From positions 62,001-126,000 of the forward strand of contig NZ_BDBM01000004.1 of NCBI RefSeq assembly GCF_001612985.1: DNA of 64,000 bases, read 5' to 3'. The notes below the pieces were generated by a model. It worked only from the letters and a program-made list of their open reading frames with translations, searched no databases and had not been told where the DNA came from. Every line of letters begins with the position of its first letter. Within the stretch, counting starts at the first letter, position 1. A program made the position numbers and the translations under genes. This stretch comes from Nocardia gamkensis NBRC 108242. Its GTDB lineage: Bacteria; Actinomycetota; Actinomycetes; Mycobacteriales; Mycobacteriaceae. This document shows positions 10,180 to 20,084 of this stretch, piece by piece.

Positions 10180-12402
10180 TCAGTGGGCGGCGGTCAGGTC
10201 GTACAAAGTGACCCCGTCCACCTGGGTGGCGGTGAAGTTCTCCTGGACCCACTGCGTGATCTGGGCGCTGGGGGAGGAGTCGGACGAACCCGGCCCGCCG
10301 CGTCCGCCGCCGACGAAGTAATGGATCTTCCCCTCGGCGACATATTGCTTGAACTGCTCCAGCGTCGGCGAGGGGTCGCTGCCGTTGAAGCCGCCGATGG
10401 GCATCACGGGCAGTTCGGTGGCCAACTGCAAGCCCGCGGCGCTGTTCGAGCCGATGGCCGCCGCCACCCAGGTGTAGTCGCCGCCGTTCTGCTCGAGCAG
10501 GGACACGACCTGGGTGCTGGGTTCGCTCGCCCCGAGCAGACCGCCGATTCCGCCGCCGTTGGGTCCGGGACCGCCGTCTCCGGGCGCGCCCTGCGTCGCG
10601 GCGGTGCCTTGCGGGGCCTGCCCATCGGGCAGCGTTCCTGGTGGGAACATCGTGCCGTCGCCGGGGGGGTTGCCCTGCGGTGCGGTACCGGGCGGCGTGC
10701 CCGCGCCGTCCGGGAGCTGCCCGTCGCCCGGCATCCGGCCGCCGGGTGCGTTGCCCGCTCGAGGAATGCCGCCGTCCGGTGTCGTGCCCTGCGGGCTTGC
10801 TCCCGGCGAACGCCCATCCGGCGGCGTACCGCCCGGAACCTGTCCGGCTCCGTCACGGCCGGTGGTCCCGGTTCCGTCCGGCATGCGGCGATTCATCCCC
10901 GGCATTCCCTCACCCCACGGTGGCCGACCACGCATCGCGACGTTCGGCCCGGCCGAAGGAATCGAACCCGCGTGCGGCGTCGCGATCGTGTCGACGGCGT
11001 AGGCGACCGGTCCGGCGAGGAAGGTGAACGCGACGGCCAGCGCCGACGCCACGGCGAGCTTGCGCGGCGCGGGCAAGAGCACGGCCAGCGTCGCGATCAC
11101 GCCGACGACCAGCACCGTCCAGCGCAGCCACGACTGCCATTCCGGACTGCGGGACAACAGCATCCAGGCGGTCGCCGTGGTGAGACCCACCGCGAGCGCC
11201 GACGCGAGCCGCACCCACAGCCGGTGCCGTCCCCGCCACGACAGCACCGCACCCGCGCCGACGAGCGCGGCGATGGCGGGAGCCAGGGCCACGGTGTAGT
11301 ACTGGTGGAAGATGCCGGCCATGAAGCTGAAGACCAGCCCGGTCCCCAGCAGCCATCCGCCCCAGAGGACGAGCGAGGCGCGCTGCGGATCGGTGCGAGC
11401 CGCTTTGCCGCGTAGCAGGATTCCCACGACGAGCGCGACCAGCGCGGCGGGGATCAGCCACGCGATCTGACCGCCTTGCGCCGGTTCGAACATCCGCGTG
11501 ATGCCGGTGCTTCCCCACATGCCGTTGCCGCCCGACGGAAGGTCGCCGCCCGGTCCGACGCTGCCGCGCTCGTTGCCGTTGAGCCTGCCGAGCCCGTTGT
11601 AGCCGAGGGTGAGTTCCAGGATCGAGTTGTCGTGCGAGCCGCCGATCCACGGACGTGACGAGGCGGGCCACAGTTCGACCGCCAGCAACCACCAGCCCGC
11701 GGCCACCACCATCGCGGCTGCGGCGGCGAAGAGTTGCAGGATGCGCTTGCCGAGTTTCGGCGGGCCCGCGATCGAGTAGGTCAGCGCGAGCGCCGGAACC
11801 ACCAGCAGCACCTGCAATTGCTTGGTGAGGAAACCGAAGCCGATCAACGCGCCGGTCAGGATCAGCCAGCGCCAGCGGCCGTCCTCCACCGCCCGCGTCA
11901 TCGCCCAGGCGGCCGCGACCATCAGGAACACCAGCAGCGCCTCGGGATTGTTGAACCGGAACATGAGCGCCGCGACGGGCGTCACCGCCAGCGCCAACCC
12001 GGCGAGCAATCCGGCCGCGGGCCCGAACGGCCTGCGCACCGTCGCCCACAGCAGTGCCACACCGGCCACCCCGAGCAGTACCTCCGGCACCAGGATGCTC
12101 CAGCTGTTCAGCCCGAAGGCCCGCACCGACAGCTCCATCAGCCACAGTGAGGCGGGTGGTTTGTCCACGGTGATCGAGTTCGCCGCGTCGGAGGACCCGA
12201 AGAAGAACGCCTTCCACGAGACCGAACCCGCCTGTACCGCAGCCGAGTAGAACGAATTCGCCCAGCCGTTGGCGCTCAGGTTGCACAGATACGCCACCGC
12301 CGTGCCGATCAGTAGCGCCGCCAGCGCCGGATACTCCCAGTTCCGGCGCGGCCTCGGCCGCGGTTCGGTCGCGGCCGGTTGCGCGGTGAGCGTCGCGGTC
12401 AT
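10180..12402 (-). CDS. GT39 (ArnT/PMT-like) membrane glycosyltransferase
   Basis: A 740-residue polytopic membrane protein that should transfer a sugar from a polyprenyl-phosphate donor on the outer face of the membrane. The first ~480 residues hold about a dozen membrane segments, with the family's extracytoplasmic motif region ANSFYSAAVQAGSVSWKAFF and VDKPPASLW. A low-complexity extracytoplasmic linker rich in Gly, Pro, Asp and Thr follows (about residues 510-640, repeated PDG/PGG/TPP units). The C-terminal domain is conserved and globular (GGDYTWVAAAIGSN, PVMPIGGFNGSDPSP). The ATG at 12402 overlaps the upstream GT2 stop by one base. GT2-GtrA proteins commonly make and flip the polyprenyl-linked donor for such enzymes. 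The acceptor is unknown. Confidence 0.9.
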   Translation of the reverse strand: MTATLTAQPAATEPRPRPRRNWEYPALAALLIGTAVAYLCNLSANGWANSFYSAAVQAGSVSWKAFFFGSSDAANSITVDKPPASLWLMELSVRAFGLNSWSILVPEVLLGVAGVALLWATVRRPFGPAAGLLAGLALAVTPVAALMFRFNNPEALLVFLMVAAAWAMTRAVEDGRWRWLILTGALIGFGFLTKQLQVLLVVPALALTYSIAGPPKLGKRILQLFAAAAAMVVAAGWWLLAVELWPASSRPWIGGSHDNSILELTLGYNGLGRLNGNERGSVGPGGDLPSGGNGMWGSTGITRMFEPAQGGQIAWLIPAALVALVVGILLRGKAARTDPQRASLVLWGGWLLGTGLVFSFMAGIFHQYYTVALAPAIAALVGAGAVLSWRGRHRLWVRLASALAVGLTTATAWMLLSRSPEWQSWLRWTVLVVGVIATLAVLLPAPRKLAVASALAVAFTFLAGPVAYAVDTIATPHAGSIPSAGPNVAMRGRPPWGEGMPGMNRRMPDGTGTTGRDGAGQVPGGTPPDGRSPGASPQGTTPDGGIPRAGNAPGGRMPGDGQLPDGAGTPPGTAPQGNPPGDGTMFPPGTLPDGQAPQGTAATQGAPGDGGPGPNGGGIGGLLGASEPSTQVVSLLEQNGGDYTWVAAAIGSNSAAGLQLATELPVMPIGGFNGSDPSPTLEQFKQYVAEGKIHYFVGGGRGGPGSSDSSPSAQITQWVQENFTATQVDGVTLYDLTAAH

Positions 12403-13679
12403 CAACGGTCTCCCTCGGCGGCGCTTCCGGCGGCGGCGAGAGCCGGTGCGCTCGGCGCGCCGTCGCCTCCGCTGTCGCGGAACACCCAGCGCAGCCCGAC
12501 GAACCGCAACAGCGTCGCCACCAGATTGGCCACCACCAGGACGAACAGCTCCAGGTGCACCGAGGCGTCCGGCGCCCACCGATGCAGCGCGAACAACGAT
12601 CCGCTGGTGAGCGCCAACCCCATGCCGAAGATCACCAGCCCTTGGAACTGATGCGACACGGCTCCGTTCGAGCCGCGCACGCCGAAGGTGAAGGCCCGGT
12701 TGGCGGCGGTATTGCCCACCGCCGTGATCAGCAGCGCGGCGAAGTTCGCCACCTGCGCGCCGGCGAGCGGCTGCAACAGCACGTAGAGCAGCAGATAGGC
12801 CAGCGTGCTCAGCACACCGACGATCGCGAATCGCACGAGTTGCCCGACCATGCCCAGCGGCACCCCGGGCACCAGCGGTTCCCGGCCCACCGACCGGCGC
12901 AGTTCCTCGAGCGGCAGCGTGCCGGTGGCCAGCGCGCGCCCGAGCCGCCAGATGCCGAGCAGGTCCTTGCGCGCGGTGTCGATGATGTCGACGCGGCTGT
13001 CCGGATCATCGATCCAGTCCACCGGAACCTCGTGGATGCGCAGCCCCGCCCGCTCGGCAAGCACCAGCAATTCGGTGTCGAAGAACCACTCGCCGTCGTG
13101 CACCAGCGGCAGCAGGCGGCGCGCCACGTCGGTGCGCATGGCCTTGAAGCCGCACTGGGCGTCGGAGAAGTGCGCGCGCAGCGAGGCTTTCAGCAGCAGG
13201 TTGTAGCAGCGCGAGATGATCTCGCGCTTTGGCCCGCGCACCACCCTGGACGCGGCGTCGAGCCGGGTGCCGATGGCCAGGTCGGAATGCCCGGTGATCA
13301 GTGGTGCGACCAGGGGCAGCAGCGCGTTCAAGTCGGTGGACAGGTCGACGTCCATATAGGCGACCACCTGCGCGTCGGAGCGTTCCCACACCGCTCGCAG
13401 CGCCCGCCCGCGTCCCTTGGCGGACAGGTGCACCACCCGTACGTCGTCCAGTTCTTCGGCGAGCAACTGGGCGACCTGTAGCGTGTCGTCGGTGCTCGCG
13501 TTGTCGGCGACCGTGATGCGCGCCGGGAAGGGGAACCCGTCGCGCAGGTAGGCGTGCAGTCTGCGGACGCACACGCCGAGGTCGGCCTCTTCGTTGTAAA
13601 CGGGTATCACCACGTCCAGCACGGGCGCACCCGTGGTCTCGGTCCGTTCCGCCGCCGCGACGGTCAAGGTCTCGGTCAT
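12402..13679 (-). CDS. GT2 polyprenyl-phosphate sugar synthase fused to GtrA-like flippase domain
   Basis: A 425-residue two-domain protein. Residues ~20-260 are a GT-A family 2 transferase (VVIPVYNEEADLG, the metal-site motif MDVDLSTD, RGPKREIISRCYN), like dolichyl/polyprenyl-phosphate glucose or mannose synthases. Residues ~280-410 are a GtrA domain with four membrane helices, thought to flip lipid-linked sugars. Fusion of maker and flipper, with a GT39 transferase directly downstream, describes a full surface-glycosylation route: load the lipid carrier inside, flip it, transfer outside. The nucleotide sugar and target are not shown by the sequence. Confidence 0.93.
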   Translation of the reverse strand: MTETLTVAAAERTETTGAPVLDVVIPVYNEEADLGVCVRRLHAYLRDGFPFPARITVADNASTDDTLQVAQLLAEELDDVRVVHLSAKGRGRALRAVWERSDAQVVAYMDVDLSTDLNALLPLVAPLITGHSDLAIGTRLDAASRVVRGPKREIISRCYNLLLKASLRAHFSDAQCGFKAMRTDVARRLLPLVHDGEWFFDTELLVLAERAGLRIHEVPVDWIDDPDSRVDIIDTARKDLLGIWRLGRALATGTLPLEELRRSVGREPLVPGVPLGMVGQLVRFAIVGVLSTLAYLLLYVLLQPLAGAQVANFAALLITAVGNTAANRAFTFGVRGSNGAVSHQFQGLVIFGMGLALTSGSLFALHRWAPDASVHLELFVLVVANLVATLLRFVGLRWVFRDSGGDGAPSAPALAAAGSAAEGDR

Positions 13680-13835
13680 GCGAACTACATTCGACGGCTA
13701 CGCTGCCACGCTGCTGGGCCTCAGCTGTGAGGTTCCTGGGGGTGCCGCCCGAGCCGGATCACGCCGCGGGCAGGCCACATAGCGTACGGTCGATCACAGC
13801 GGGACCATTCAGGTTCTCCGAGCAAAGGACCACGT

Positions 13836-13958
13836 TTGTCCGACAAATCTCCGCGCAGTTCGATGTCCAAGAAATCCGCGAAGTCCCTGAAGGAAAAGCG
13901 AGCGGAGAAGAAGGCCAAGACCGCGGGTGACAGCGGCGCTGGTTCCAGCAAACACTGA
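13836..13958 (+). CDS. small Lys/Ala/Ser-rich protein (40 residues)
   Basis: A short gene whose core reads MSKKSAKSLKEKRAEKKAK; the C-terminal tail is Gly/Ser-rich. The TTG at 13836 is favoured because AAAGGA lies 6 bases upstream, whereas the in-frame ATG at 13863 has no ribosome site. The central part would form a highly charged amphipathic helix. Tiny basic proteins of this kind recur in mycobacteria and nocardiae without a known role; nucleic-acid or ribosome association is only a guess. It lies between the divergent GT operon and a TetR gene. Confidence 0.65.
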   Translation: MSDKSPRSSMSKKSAKSLKEKRAEKKAKTAGDSGAGSSKH

Positions 13959-14025
13959 CCGGTGGGATGGGACCCGGCCGACGGCCGGGTCTCCGTACCC
14001 GGGTCGACAGGTAGCATCCGGATTC

Positions 14026-14751
14026 GTGATGCTCAGCGGCCGGATGGAAGAGGACCCGCCGCGCAAACGTGTGGACGCGCGCACCGAGCGTTGGCGCGAG
14101 CATCGCAGGAAGGTGCGCGAAGAATTCGTCGACGCGGCTTTCCGCGCGCTCGACAAATTCGGCCCCGCGGTCAGCATGGGCGATATCGCCAAGGAGGCGG
14201 GCGCGGCCAAACCGAAGCTGTATCGCCATTTCGAAGACAAGACCGACCTCTACAACGCGATCGTCGACCGGGTGCGCGACATGCTCTGGGAACAGATCAT
14301 GACCAGTTTCGACCTGACCGGCGACTCGGCGGCCGACCTGGTGCGCCGCGCCGCGTCCGAATACGCGCAGGTGGTGTCGCGGCAGCCGAACGTCTTCCGG
14401 TTCATGCTGCACAGCCACTTCACGCAACGTTCCGACGACGCCGATCGCGCGCTGCAATCGGCCCGGCAGTCCGCCCACCGCGCCGCCGAACTGTTCGCCG
14501 GTGCCGTGGACGAGGAGTCGGTGCAGGTCGCGAGCGCGGAACTGGTGATCTATTCGATCTTCGGCGCGGTGGCCTCGGCCACCGATTGGTGGCTGGGGGT
14601 GAACCGGGTGGAGCCGCCCGCCATGCCGGTCGAGCAGTTCGCCGCCTATCTGAGCGAGATCATCTTCGCGCTCGTGGCGGCCAGCGCTCGGCTGCACGGC
14701 ATCGCGATCGCAGCCGATCTTCCGCTGCACCGCGCCTTTTCCGCTCTGTGA
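14026..14751 (+). CDS. TetR-family transcriptional regulator
   Basis: A 241-residue TetR protein with HTH AVSMGDIAKEAGAAKPKLYRHF near residues 55-76 and an unusual ~35-residue basic extension before the DNA-binding domain (RKRVDARTERWREHRRKVREE). Starts possible are GTG 14026, ATG 14029 and ATG 14044. The first is taken because TAGCAT at 14012-14017 would give a transcript starting at it, with no ribosome site needed. The ligand domain contains WWLGVNR, shared by a group of mycobacterial regulators that I cannot name. It is convergent with thiD. Confidence 0.87.
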   Translation: MMLSGRMEEDPPRKRVDARTERWREHRRKVREEFVDAAFRALDKFGPAVSMGDIAKEAGAAKPKLYRHFEDKTDLYNAIVDRVRDMLWEQIMTSFDLTGDSAADLVRRAASEYAQVVSRQPNVFRFMLHSHFTQRSDDADRALQSARQSAHRAAELFAGAVDEESVQVASAELVIYSIFGAVASATDWWLGVNRVEPPAMPVEQFAAYLSEIIFALVAASARLHGIAIAADLPLHRAFSAL

Positions 14752-14911
14752 CCGCCAGCGCCCCCCGGGCCGGGCGCCGAGGTCTTCGCCGCATCCACGC
14801 CGAACGTCGTTGTTCCGATCGCCTCGCCGTTGAAGCCATCCGTGTCGGCGACGTCCTCAGTATCGCAGCGCCCACCGACAAGAAATGGGGTGCGCCGAGC
14901 GGTTGCCCCGC

Positions 14912-15757
14912 TCAGTTTCCATGCAATCGCCACAGCGGGGACACAGGCCCGTGGCCCGCGCCCAGCTCGTAGGACGCGGCCAGGCAGCGGTAGGTCCACT
15001 CCTTGGCGAACTCGATCGCTTCGGGCACCGAATAGCCGTGGGCCAGCGCGCAGGCGGTCGCGGCGGCCAGCGTGTCGCCGCCGCCGTGGTCGTTGCCGGT
15101 CGCGATGCGCGGGGCGGTGAACTCGAGGAACCGCTCGCCGTCGAACAGCAGGTCGGTGCTGTACTCGGAGGAACGCAGGTGCCCACCCTTCACGATCGCC
15201 CACCGCGGCCCGAGCTTGTGCAGCGCCTCGGCCGCGCGCCGCGCCGAATCCTCGTCGTCGACGTCGATACCCGTGAGCAGGCGGACCTCGTCCAGGTTCG
15301 GTGTCACCACGGTGGCGAGCGGGATCAGGGTGCTGCGCAGCGCGTCGAGCGCCTCGGCGTGCAGCAGCGGATCGCCGTGCATCGAGGCCGCGACCGGATC
15401 GACGACCAGCGGAATCTCGCCGTCGCGCCCGATGCCGACCTCCTGGCACACCGCCGCCACCGCCTCGATGATCGCGGTGGAGGCGAGCATGCCGGTCTTC
15501 GCGGCGCCGACGCCGATGTCCGTGGTCACCGAGCGCACCTGATCGGCGACGACCTGCGGCGGGATCTCGTGAAAGCCGCTGACGCCCACCGTGTTCTGCA
15601 CGGTCACCGCCGCGACGGCCACCAGTGCGTGCACACCGCACAGCGCCATGGTGCGGGTATCGGCTTGGATTCCGGCGCCTCCGCCGGAATCGGTACCGGC
15701 GATGGTGAGCGCCCGGACGGGGGTCTGCCCCTCGGCGGGCAATGGCAGCAGTTTCAC
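14912..15757 (-). CDS. thiD: hydroxymethylpyrimidine / phosphomethylpyrimidine kinase
   Basis: This 281-residue ribokinase-fold enzyme phosphorylates HMP and then HMP-P in thiamine synthesis. The substrate-site signature [16 protein letters not shown] lies near residues 19-34, the NPxxxE-like region is [12 protein letters not shown], and the anion-hole/ATP motif [13 protein letters not shown] is near the C-terminus. The GTG at 15757 is taken as start; an upstream in-frame candidate adds residues outside the family and lacks a ribosome site. No TPP riboswitch was seen ahead of it, unlike thiC at 28.6 kb. It is transcribed divergently from the CobW gene. Confidence 0.93.
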   Translation of the reverse strand: MKLLPLPAEGQTPVRALTIAGTDSGGGAGIQADTRTMALCGVHALVAVAAVTVQNTVGVSGFHEIPPQVVADQVRSVTTDIGVGAAKTGMLASTAIIEAVAAVCQEVGIGRDGEIPLVVDPVAASMHGDPLLHAEALDALRSTLIPLATVVTPNLDEVRLLTGIDVDDEDSARRAAEALHKLGPRWAIVKGGHLRSSEYSTDLLFDGERFLEFTAPRIATGNDHGGGDTLAAATACALAHGYSVPEAIEFAKEWTYRCLAASYELGAGHGPVSPLWRLHGN

Positions 15758-15817
15758 GACACAAACCCTACGGCGACCCGGTCCGGTGTCCACCGGCAAC
15801 CGGAACCCGCTGGCAAA

Positions 15818-15832
15818 TGAAAATCGTTATCA
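15818..15832. promoter_or_regulatory. Zur-like box TGAAAATCGTTATCA
   Basis: The 15-bp near-palindrome matches the 7-1-7 architecture of actinobacterial Zur sites (TGAAAAT-N-ATTTTCA type); flanking A and T extend the symmetry by one base each side. It covers a -10-like TATCAT (15828-15833) placed 7 bases before the ATG at 15841. Zn-loaded Zur binding would block this promoter, giving expression of the CobW protein only in zinc shortage. The assignment is by eye. Confidence 0.72.
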
Positions 15833-15840
15833 TTAATGTC

Positions 15841-16977
<1,137 letters not shown>

Positions 16978-16982
16978 AGATC

Positions 16983-17017
16983 GCGGCCCATGCTCTCGGC
17001 TCCGGGGCATGGGCCGC
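16983..17017. terminator. bidirectional hairpin between convergent genes
   Basis: GCGGCCCATGC (16983-16993) pairs perfectly with GCATGGGCCGC (17007-17017) across a 13-base loop. It sits between the ends of the CobW gene and the minus-strand NAD(P)-binding gene, so one structure can end both transcripts. Confidence 0.7.
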
Positions 17018-17040
17018 TGCCGTGCCACCGCATGGCGCGC

Positions 17041-17664
17041 TCAGTTCGAGATGCCGGGCGCTTGGCGGAGGTAAGTCGTGTCGGTCAGTTGCTCGATCAT
17101 GAAGTCGGCGATGTCGGCACGGGCGATCTTCAGGCTCAGGCCGCGCTCGCCCGCCGGGAATCCGCGCCGGTAGCTGCCGGTGGCCGGTCCGTCGGTGAAC
17201 GCGCTCGGCCGCACTATCGTCCAGTCCAGGTCGCTGGCCAGGACGTATTCCTCCTGCCGGACGTGATCGGCATAGGCGGGGCGCAGCAGCAGCCCGAACA
17301 TCACGTACTTCCACAGGAAGTTCAGGTTGCCCCGGCTGTCGCCGACGCCGAGCGTCGTCTGGCAGATCAGGCGCTTGACGCCCGTGCGATTCATCGCGTC
17401 GATGATCGCCGCGGTGCCGCCCGCCCGGACCACGCCCTTGCGCCCGTTGCCGAGCGAGATCAGCACCGCGTCCTGCCCCTGCACCGCTCGCTGCACCGAA
17501 TTCGTGTCCAGCACATCGCCTTCCACCACGCGCAGCCGGTCGTGCCGCTGCGTGACGCTCGCGGCGCTGCGGGTGAAGGCCGTCACCTCGTGGCCCTCCC
17601 GCAGCGCCTGCTCGACGACGAGACGGCCGACGGTTCCGGTGGCTCCGAAGACTGCGATTTTCAT
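17041..17664 (-). CDS. NAD(P)H-binding atypical SDR (NmrA/BVR-B-like)
   Basis: A 207-residue single Rossmann domain. The dinucleotide loop FGATGTVG lies at residues 6-13, followed by VVEGDVLD and RPSAFTDG, as in YwnB/biliverdin-reductase-B-like proteins. These lack the classical SDR Tyr-x3-Lys and often act as quinone reductases or redox sensors. The start is preceded by a GGAGAGAAAAC ribosome site. The epoxide hydrolase gene lies upstream on the same strand after a 107-base gap, so co-transcription is possible but not evident. The substrate is unknown. Confidence 0.85.
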   Translation of the reverse strand: MKIAVFGATGTVGRLVVEQALREGHEVTAFTRSAASVTQRHDRLRVVEGDVLDTNSVQRAVQGQDAVLISLGNGRKGVVRAGGTAAIIDAMNRTGVKRLICQTTLGVGDSRGNLNFLWKYVMFGLLLRPAYADHVRQEEYVLASDLDWTIVRPSAFTDGPATGSYRRGFPAGERGLSLKIARADIADFMIEQLTDTTYLRQAPGISN

Positions 17665-17771
17665 GGTTTTCTCTCCTGTTTCGAAAGCTGCTGTGCCGTT
17701 GATGAATCCAGTACATCAGCGGGAAGCGAGACGAACCATGGCCACAAGTCTCGATGCCATAAGAGACAGTC

Positions 17772-18854
17772 TCAGCGCAGCCTCGCGAAGAACTCCGTGA
17801 TCTCCTCCGCCATCAACGCGGGCGCCACGTGGTGCAGGTAGTGGGTGAACACGTCGTGCGTGCGCCAGGACACGATGTTGTGGTCGCGCTCGGCGAAGCG
17901 GCGGATGCCGTGGAAGTCCCCGGTGGAGCCGCACAGCGCGAGCGGAACCGTGGTCGGCGCCGCGGGGTGCTCGGCCTTGTCCTTCTCGAAGTAGTGCCGG
18001 ATCGCCGAACCCGCGGTGCCGGTGAGCCAGTGGATCGCGATGTTGGTCAGCACGAAGTCGTCGTCGAGGTCCGGACCGAGCAACTGGCCGTTCCAGCCGA
18101 CCAGCCCGGCGGGCGAGTCCGTGATCGCGTGCGCCAGCGTCTGCGGTTGCTGCGATTGCAGCACGTTGAAGCCCATCTTGTTCTTCACGAACCAGTCCAG
18201 GGTGGCCAGCGACCGCTGCTCGTCCTCATCGAGATCGGCCAGCTCCGCCGGATCGCCGGACGGGAACGAGTACACCTGCGTCACGTGCACGCCGGCCACC
18301 TGGTCCGGCGCCACTCGCCCGAGTTCCGGCGAGATCTGCGAACCGCCGTCGTTGCCCACCGCGCCGTAGCGGGTGTAGCCGAGCCGCCGCATCAGCTCCG
18401 CCCAGGCGTGTGCGATCCGGCTGTCGTTCCAGCCCGCTTCGGTGGTGGGGCCGGAGAAGCCGTAACCGGGCACGGAGGGGATCACCAGGTCGAACCCGGC
18501 GGCGGTGAGCGGCTCGATGACGCCGACGAACTCGACGAAGGTACCGGGCCAGCCGTGCGTGAGGATCAGCGGAAACGCGTCCTCCCGGGTGGACTTCACG
18601 TGCAGGAAATGGATGTTCTGGCCGTCGATCTCGGTGGTGAACTGCGGGTAGGCGTTCAACGAGTTCTCCACCCCGCGCCAGTCGAACCCGTCGCGCCAGT
18701 AACCGACCAGGTGGCGCACCCGCTCGACGCTCACCCCGTAGGTATCGCCCGAGCCGGGGATCTGCTCGGCCCAGCGGGTGCGGGCGAGGCGATCGCGCAG
18801 GTCGTCCAGGTCGGCCTGGTCGACGTCGATGCGGAAGGGGGTGATCGCGGACAT
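17772..18854 (-). CDS. epoxide hydrolase (alpha/beta-hydrolase with EHN domain)
   Basis: A 360-residue enzyme with an N-terminal EHN domain (~residues 4-110) and an alpha/beta-hydrolase core. LTHGWPGTFVEF carries the oxyanion HGWP, VGNDGGSQI the nucleophile Asp, and FAERDHNI the catalytic His. Such enzymes open epoxides to diols through an Asp ester. The start at 18854 follows a strong AAAGGAG site. It is divergent from a TetR gene; the 85-base gap holds an exact dyad, so that TetR protein very likely controls it. Confidence 0.92.
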   Translation of the reverse strand: MSAITPFRIDVDQADLDDLRDRLARTRWAEQIPGSGDTYGVSVERVRHLVGYWRDGFDWRGVENSLNAYPQFTTEIDGQNIHFLHVKSTREDAFPLILTHGWPGTFVEFVGVIEPLTAAGFDLVIPSVPGYGFSGPTTEAGWNDSRIAHAWAELMRRLGYTRYGAVGNDGGSQISPELGRVAPDQVAGVHVTQVYSFPSGDPAELADLDEDEQRSLATLDWFVKNKMGFNVLQSQQPQTLAHAITDSPAGLVGWNGQLLGPDLDDDFVLTNIAIHWLTGTAGSAIRHYFEKDKAEHPAAPTTVPLALCGSTGDFHGIRRFAERDHNIVSWRTHDVFTHYLHHVAPALMAEEITEFFARLR

Positions 18855-18903
18855 GTCCTGCTCCTTTTGAAACGGAATGCTCTGTTCTGATTGAACGGTA
18901 GCA

Positions 18904-18921
18904 GAACGGATCATTCCGTTC
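18904..18921. promoter_or_regulatory. operator dyad GAACGGA-N4-TCCGTTC
   Basis: Two perfect 7-bp inverted half-sites with a TCAT spacer lie between the divergent epoxide hydrolase and TetR genes. A second partial copy is nearby (ACGGAATG near 18872 and GAACGGT near 18893). The dyad is just upstream of the TetR -10-like TATCCT (18928-18933). Size and placement fit a TetR operator that controls both directions. Confidence 0.72.
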
Positions 18922-18939
18922 AAGTGCTATCCTGTTGTC

Positions 18940-19584
18940 ATGCCGAAGACATCCGACGCCCCGGCTCAGAAGGGTCTACCCGGCCGCAAGGCGCAGGCCG
19001 CCCGCAACGACGGCTTGATTCTGGAGGCCGCCCGGGCCGTGTTCCTCGCCGACGCCACAGCTCCGATCTCCGCCGTCGCGGAACGCGCGGGCGTCGGGAT
19101 CAGTGCGCTGTATCGCCGTTATCCGAGCAAGGAGGTGCTGCTGCGCACGCTCTGCCACGAGGGTCTGCGCCGGTACAACGCGGAAGCCGATGCGGCGCTG
19201 GAAGATCCGGACGGCTGGCACGGCTTGGTCGGTTTTCTCGAGCGAGTGGTGGACGCCGACGTGCACTCACTGGCCGTGCATCTCGCGGGCACTTTCACCC
19301 CCGACGATTCGATGCTGCCCGATGTGCAGCACTCCGCGAAGGTCACGGAGGATCTGGTGCGCCGTGCCCACGACACCGGCGAACTGCGTTCGGACGTCAC
19401 CCCGCAGGATCTCGGCCTGATCCTGGAGTCCTGCGCGGCCGTCGGGGTGCCCGATCCGCAGCGCACGATCCAATTGCGCCGCCGCGTACTCGCGATGCTC
19501 CTGGCCGGGCTGAGCGCGGACGGCGAACTTCCCGGCCCCCCGCCCGCGCCGGACGAGTTCAACTGGCGCTGGGCTCGGCGATGA
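18940..19584 (+). CDS. TetR-family regulator, divergent from epoxide hydrolase
   Basis: A 214-residue protein with a basic N-terminus (LPGRKAQAARNDG) and a typical HTH, ISAVAERAGVGISALYRRY, near residues 43-61. The C-terminal domain is helical, and its ligand is probably an epoxide or its precursor. The ATG at 18940 lies 6 bases after TATCCT, so it is probably read from a leaderless mRNA; no ribosome site is visible. The operator just upstream suggests autoregulation. Confidence 0.9.
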   Translation: MPKTSDAPAQKGLPGRKAQAARNDGLILEAARAVFLADATAPISAVAERAGVGISALYRRYPSKEVLLRTLCHEGLRRYNAEADAALEDPDGWHGLVGFLERVVDADVHSLAVHLAGTFTPDDSMLPDVQHSAKVTEDLVRRAHDTGELRSDVTPQDLGLILESCAAVGVPDPQRTIQLRRRVLAMLLAGLSADGELPGPPPAPDEFNWRWARR

Positions 19585-19648
19585 TTTCTCCCGCGCCGAG
19601 CGGTCCGCACTGGTAGGAATACCGCTGTCCGCCCCGAAAGGATGCGCC

Positions 19649-20056
19649 GTGAACTGGACACTCGAGGTCGTCATCGTGCCCGTGTCGGATATCGACCGAG
19701 CCAAGAAGTTCTACGCGGAGCAACTCGGCTTCGCCGTCGACCACGACACCAGGATCGACGACAACGTCCGCCTCGTGCAACTGACCCCACCCGGCTCGGG
19801 TTGTTCGATCGTCATCGGCAAGGGCGCGGTGCCCGACATGACACCCGGTTCCCAGCAGGGCCTGCAACTCGTGGTCAACGACCTGCGCAAGGCCCATGAT
19901 GAGCTCACCGCCCGAGGCGTCGAGGTCACCGAAATCCAAGTCCTCGGCGAGAACCCCACCCCCATGCCCGACCCACTCGACAACGTCGGATTCTTCTTCT
20001 TCACCGACCCGGACGGGAACGGCTGGGGCGTCCAGCAGATCTCCACCCGTCCGTGA
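19649..20056 (+). CDS. VOC/glyoxalase-fold protein
   Basis: A 135-residue protein with two beta-alpha-beta-beta-beta modules. The first begins LEVVIVPVSDIDRAKKFY; the second ends GFFFFTDPDGNGWGVQQI, where family members place metal ligands. Many of these act as glyoxalases, bleomycin-type resistance proteins or extradiol-like enzymes; nothing here picks one. The GTG at 19649 follows GAAAGGA. It stands alone on the plus strand after the TetR gene and runs convergently into the phosphatase-like gene. Confidence 0.85.
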   Translation: MNWTLEVVIVPVSDIDRAKKFYAEQLGFAVDHDTRIDDNVRLVQLTPPGSGCSIVIGKGAVPDMTPGSQQGLQLVVNDLRKAHDELTARGVEVTEIQVLGENPTPMPDPLDNVGFFFFTDPDGNGWGVQQISTRP

Positions 20057-20084
20057 GCGAAGCCGGTGCGCGCATCGGCTTCGG

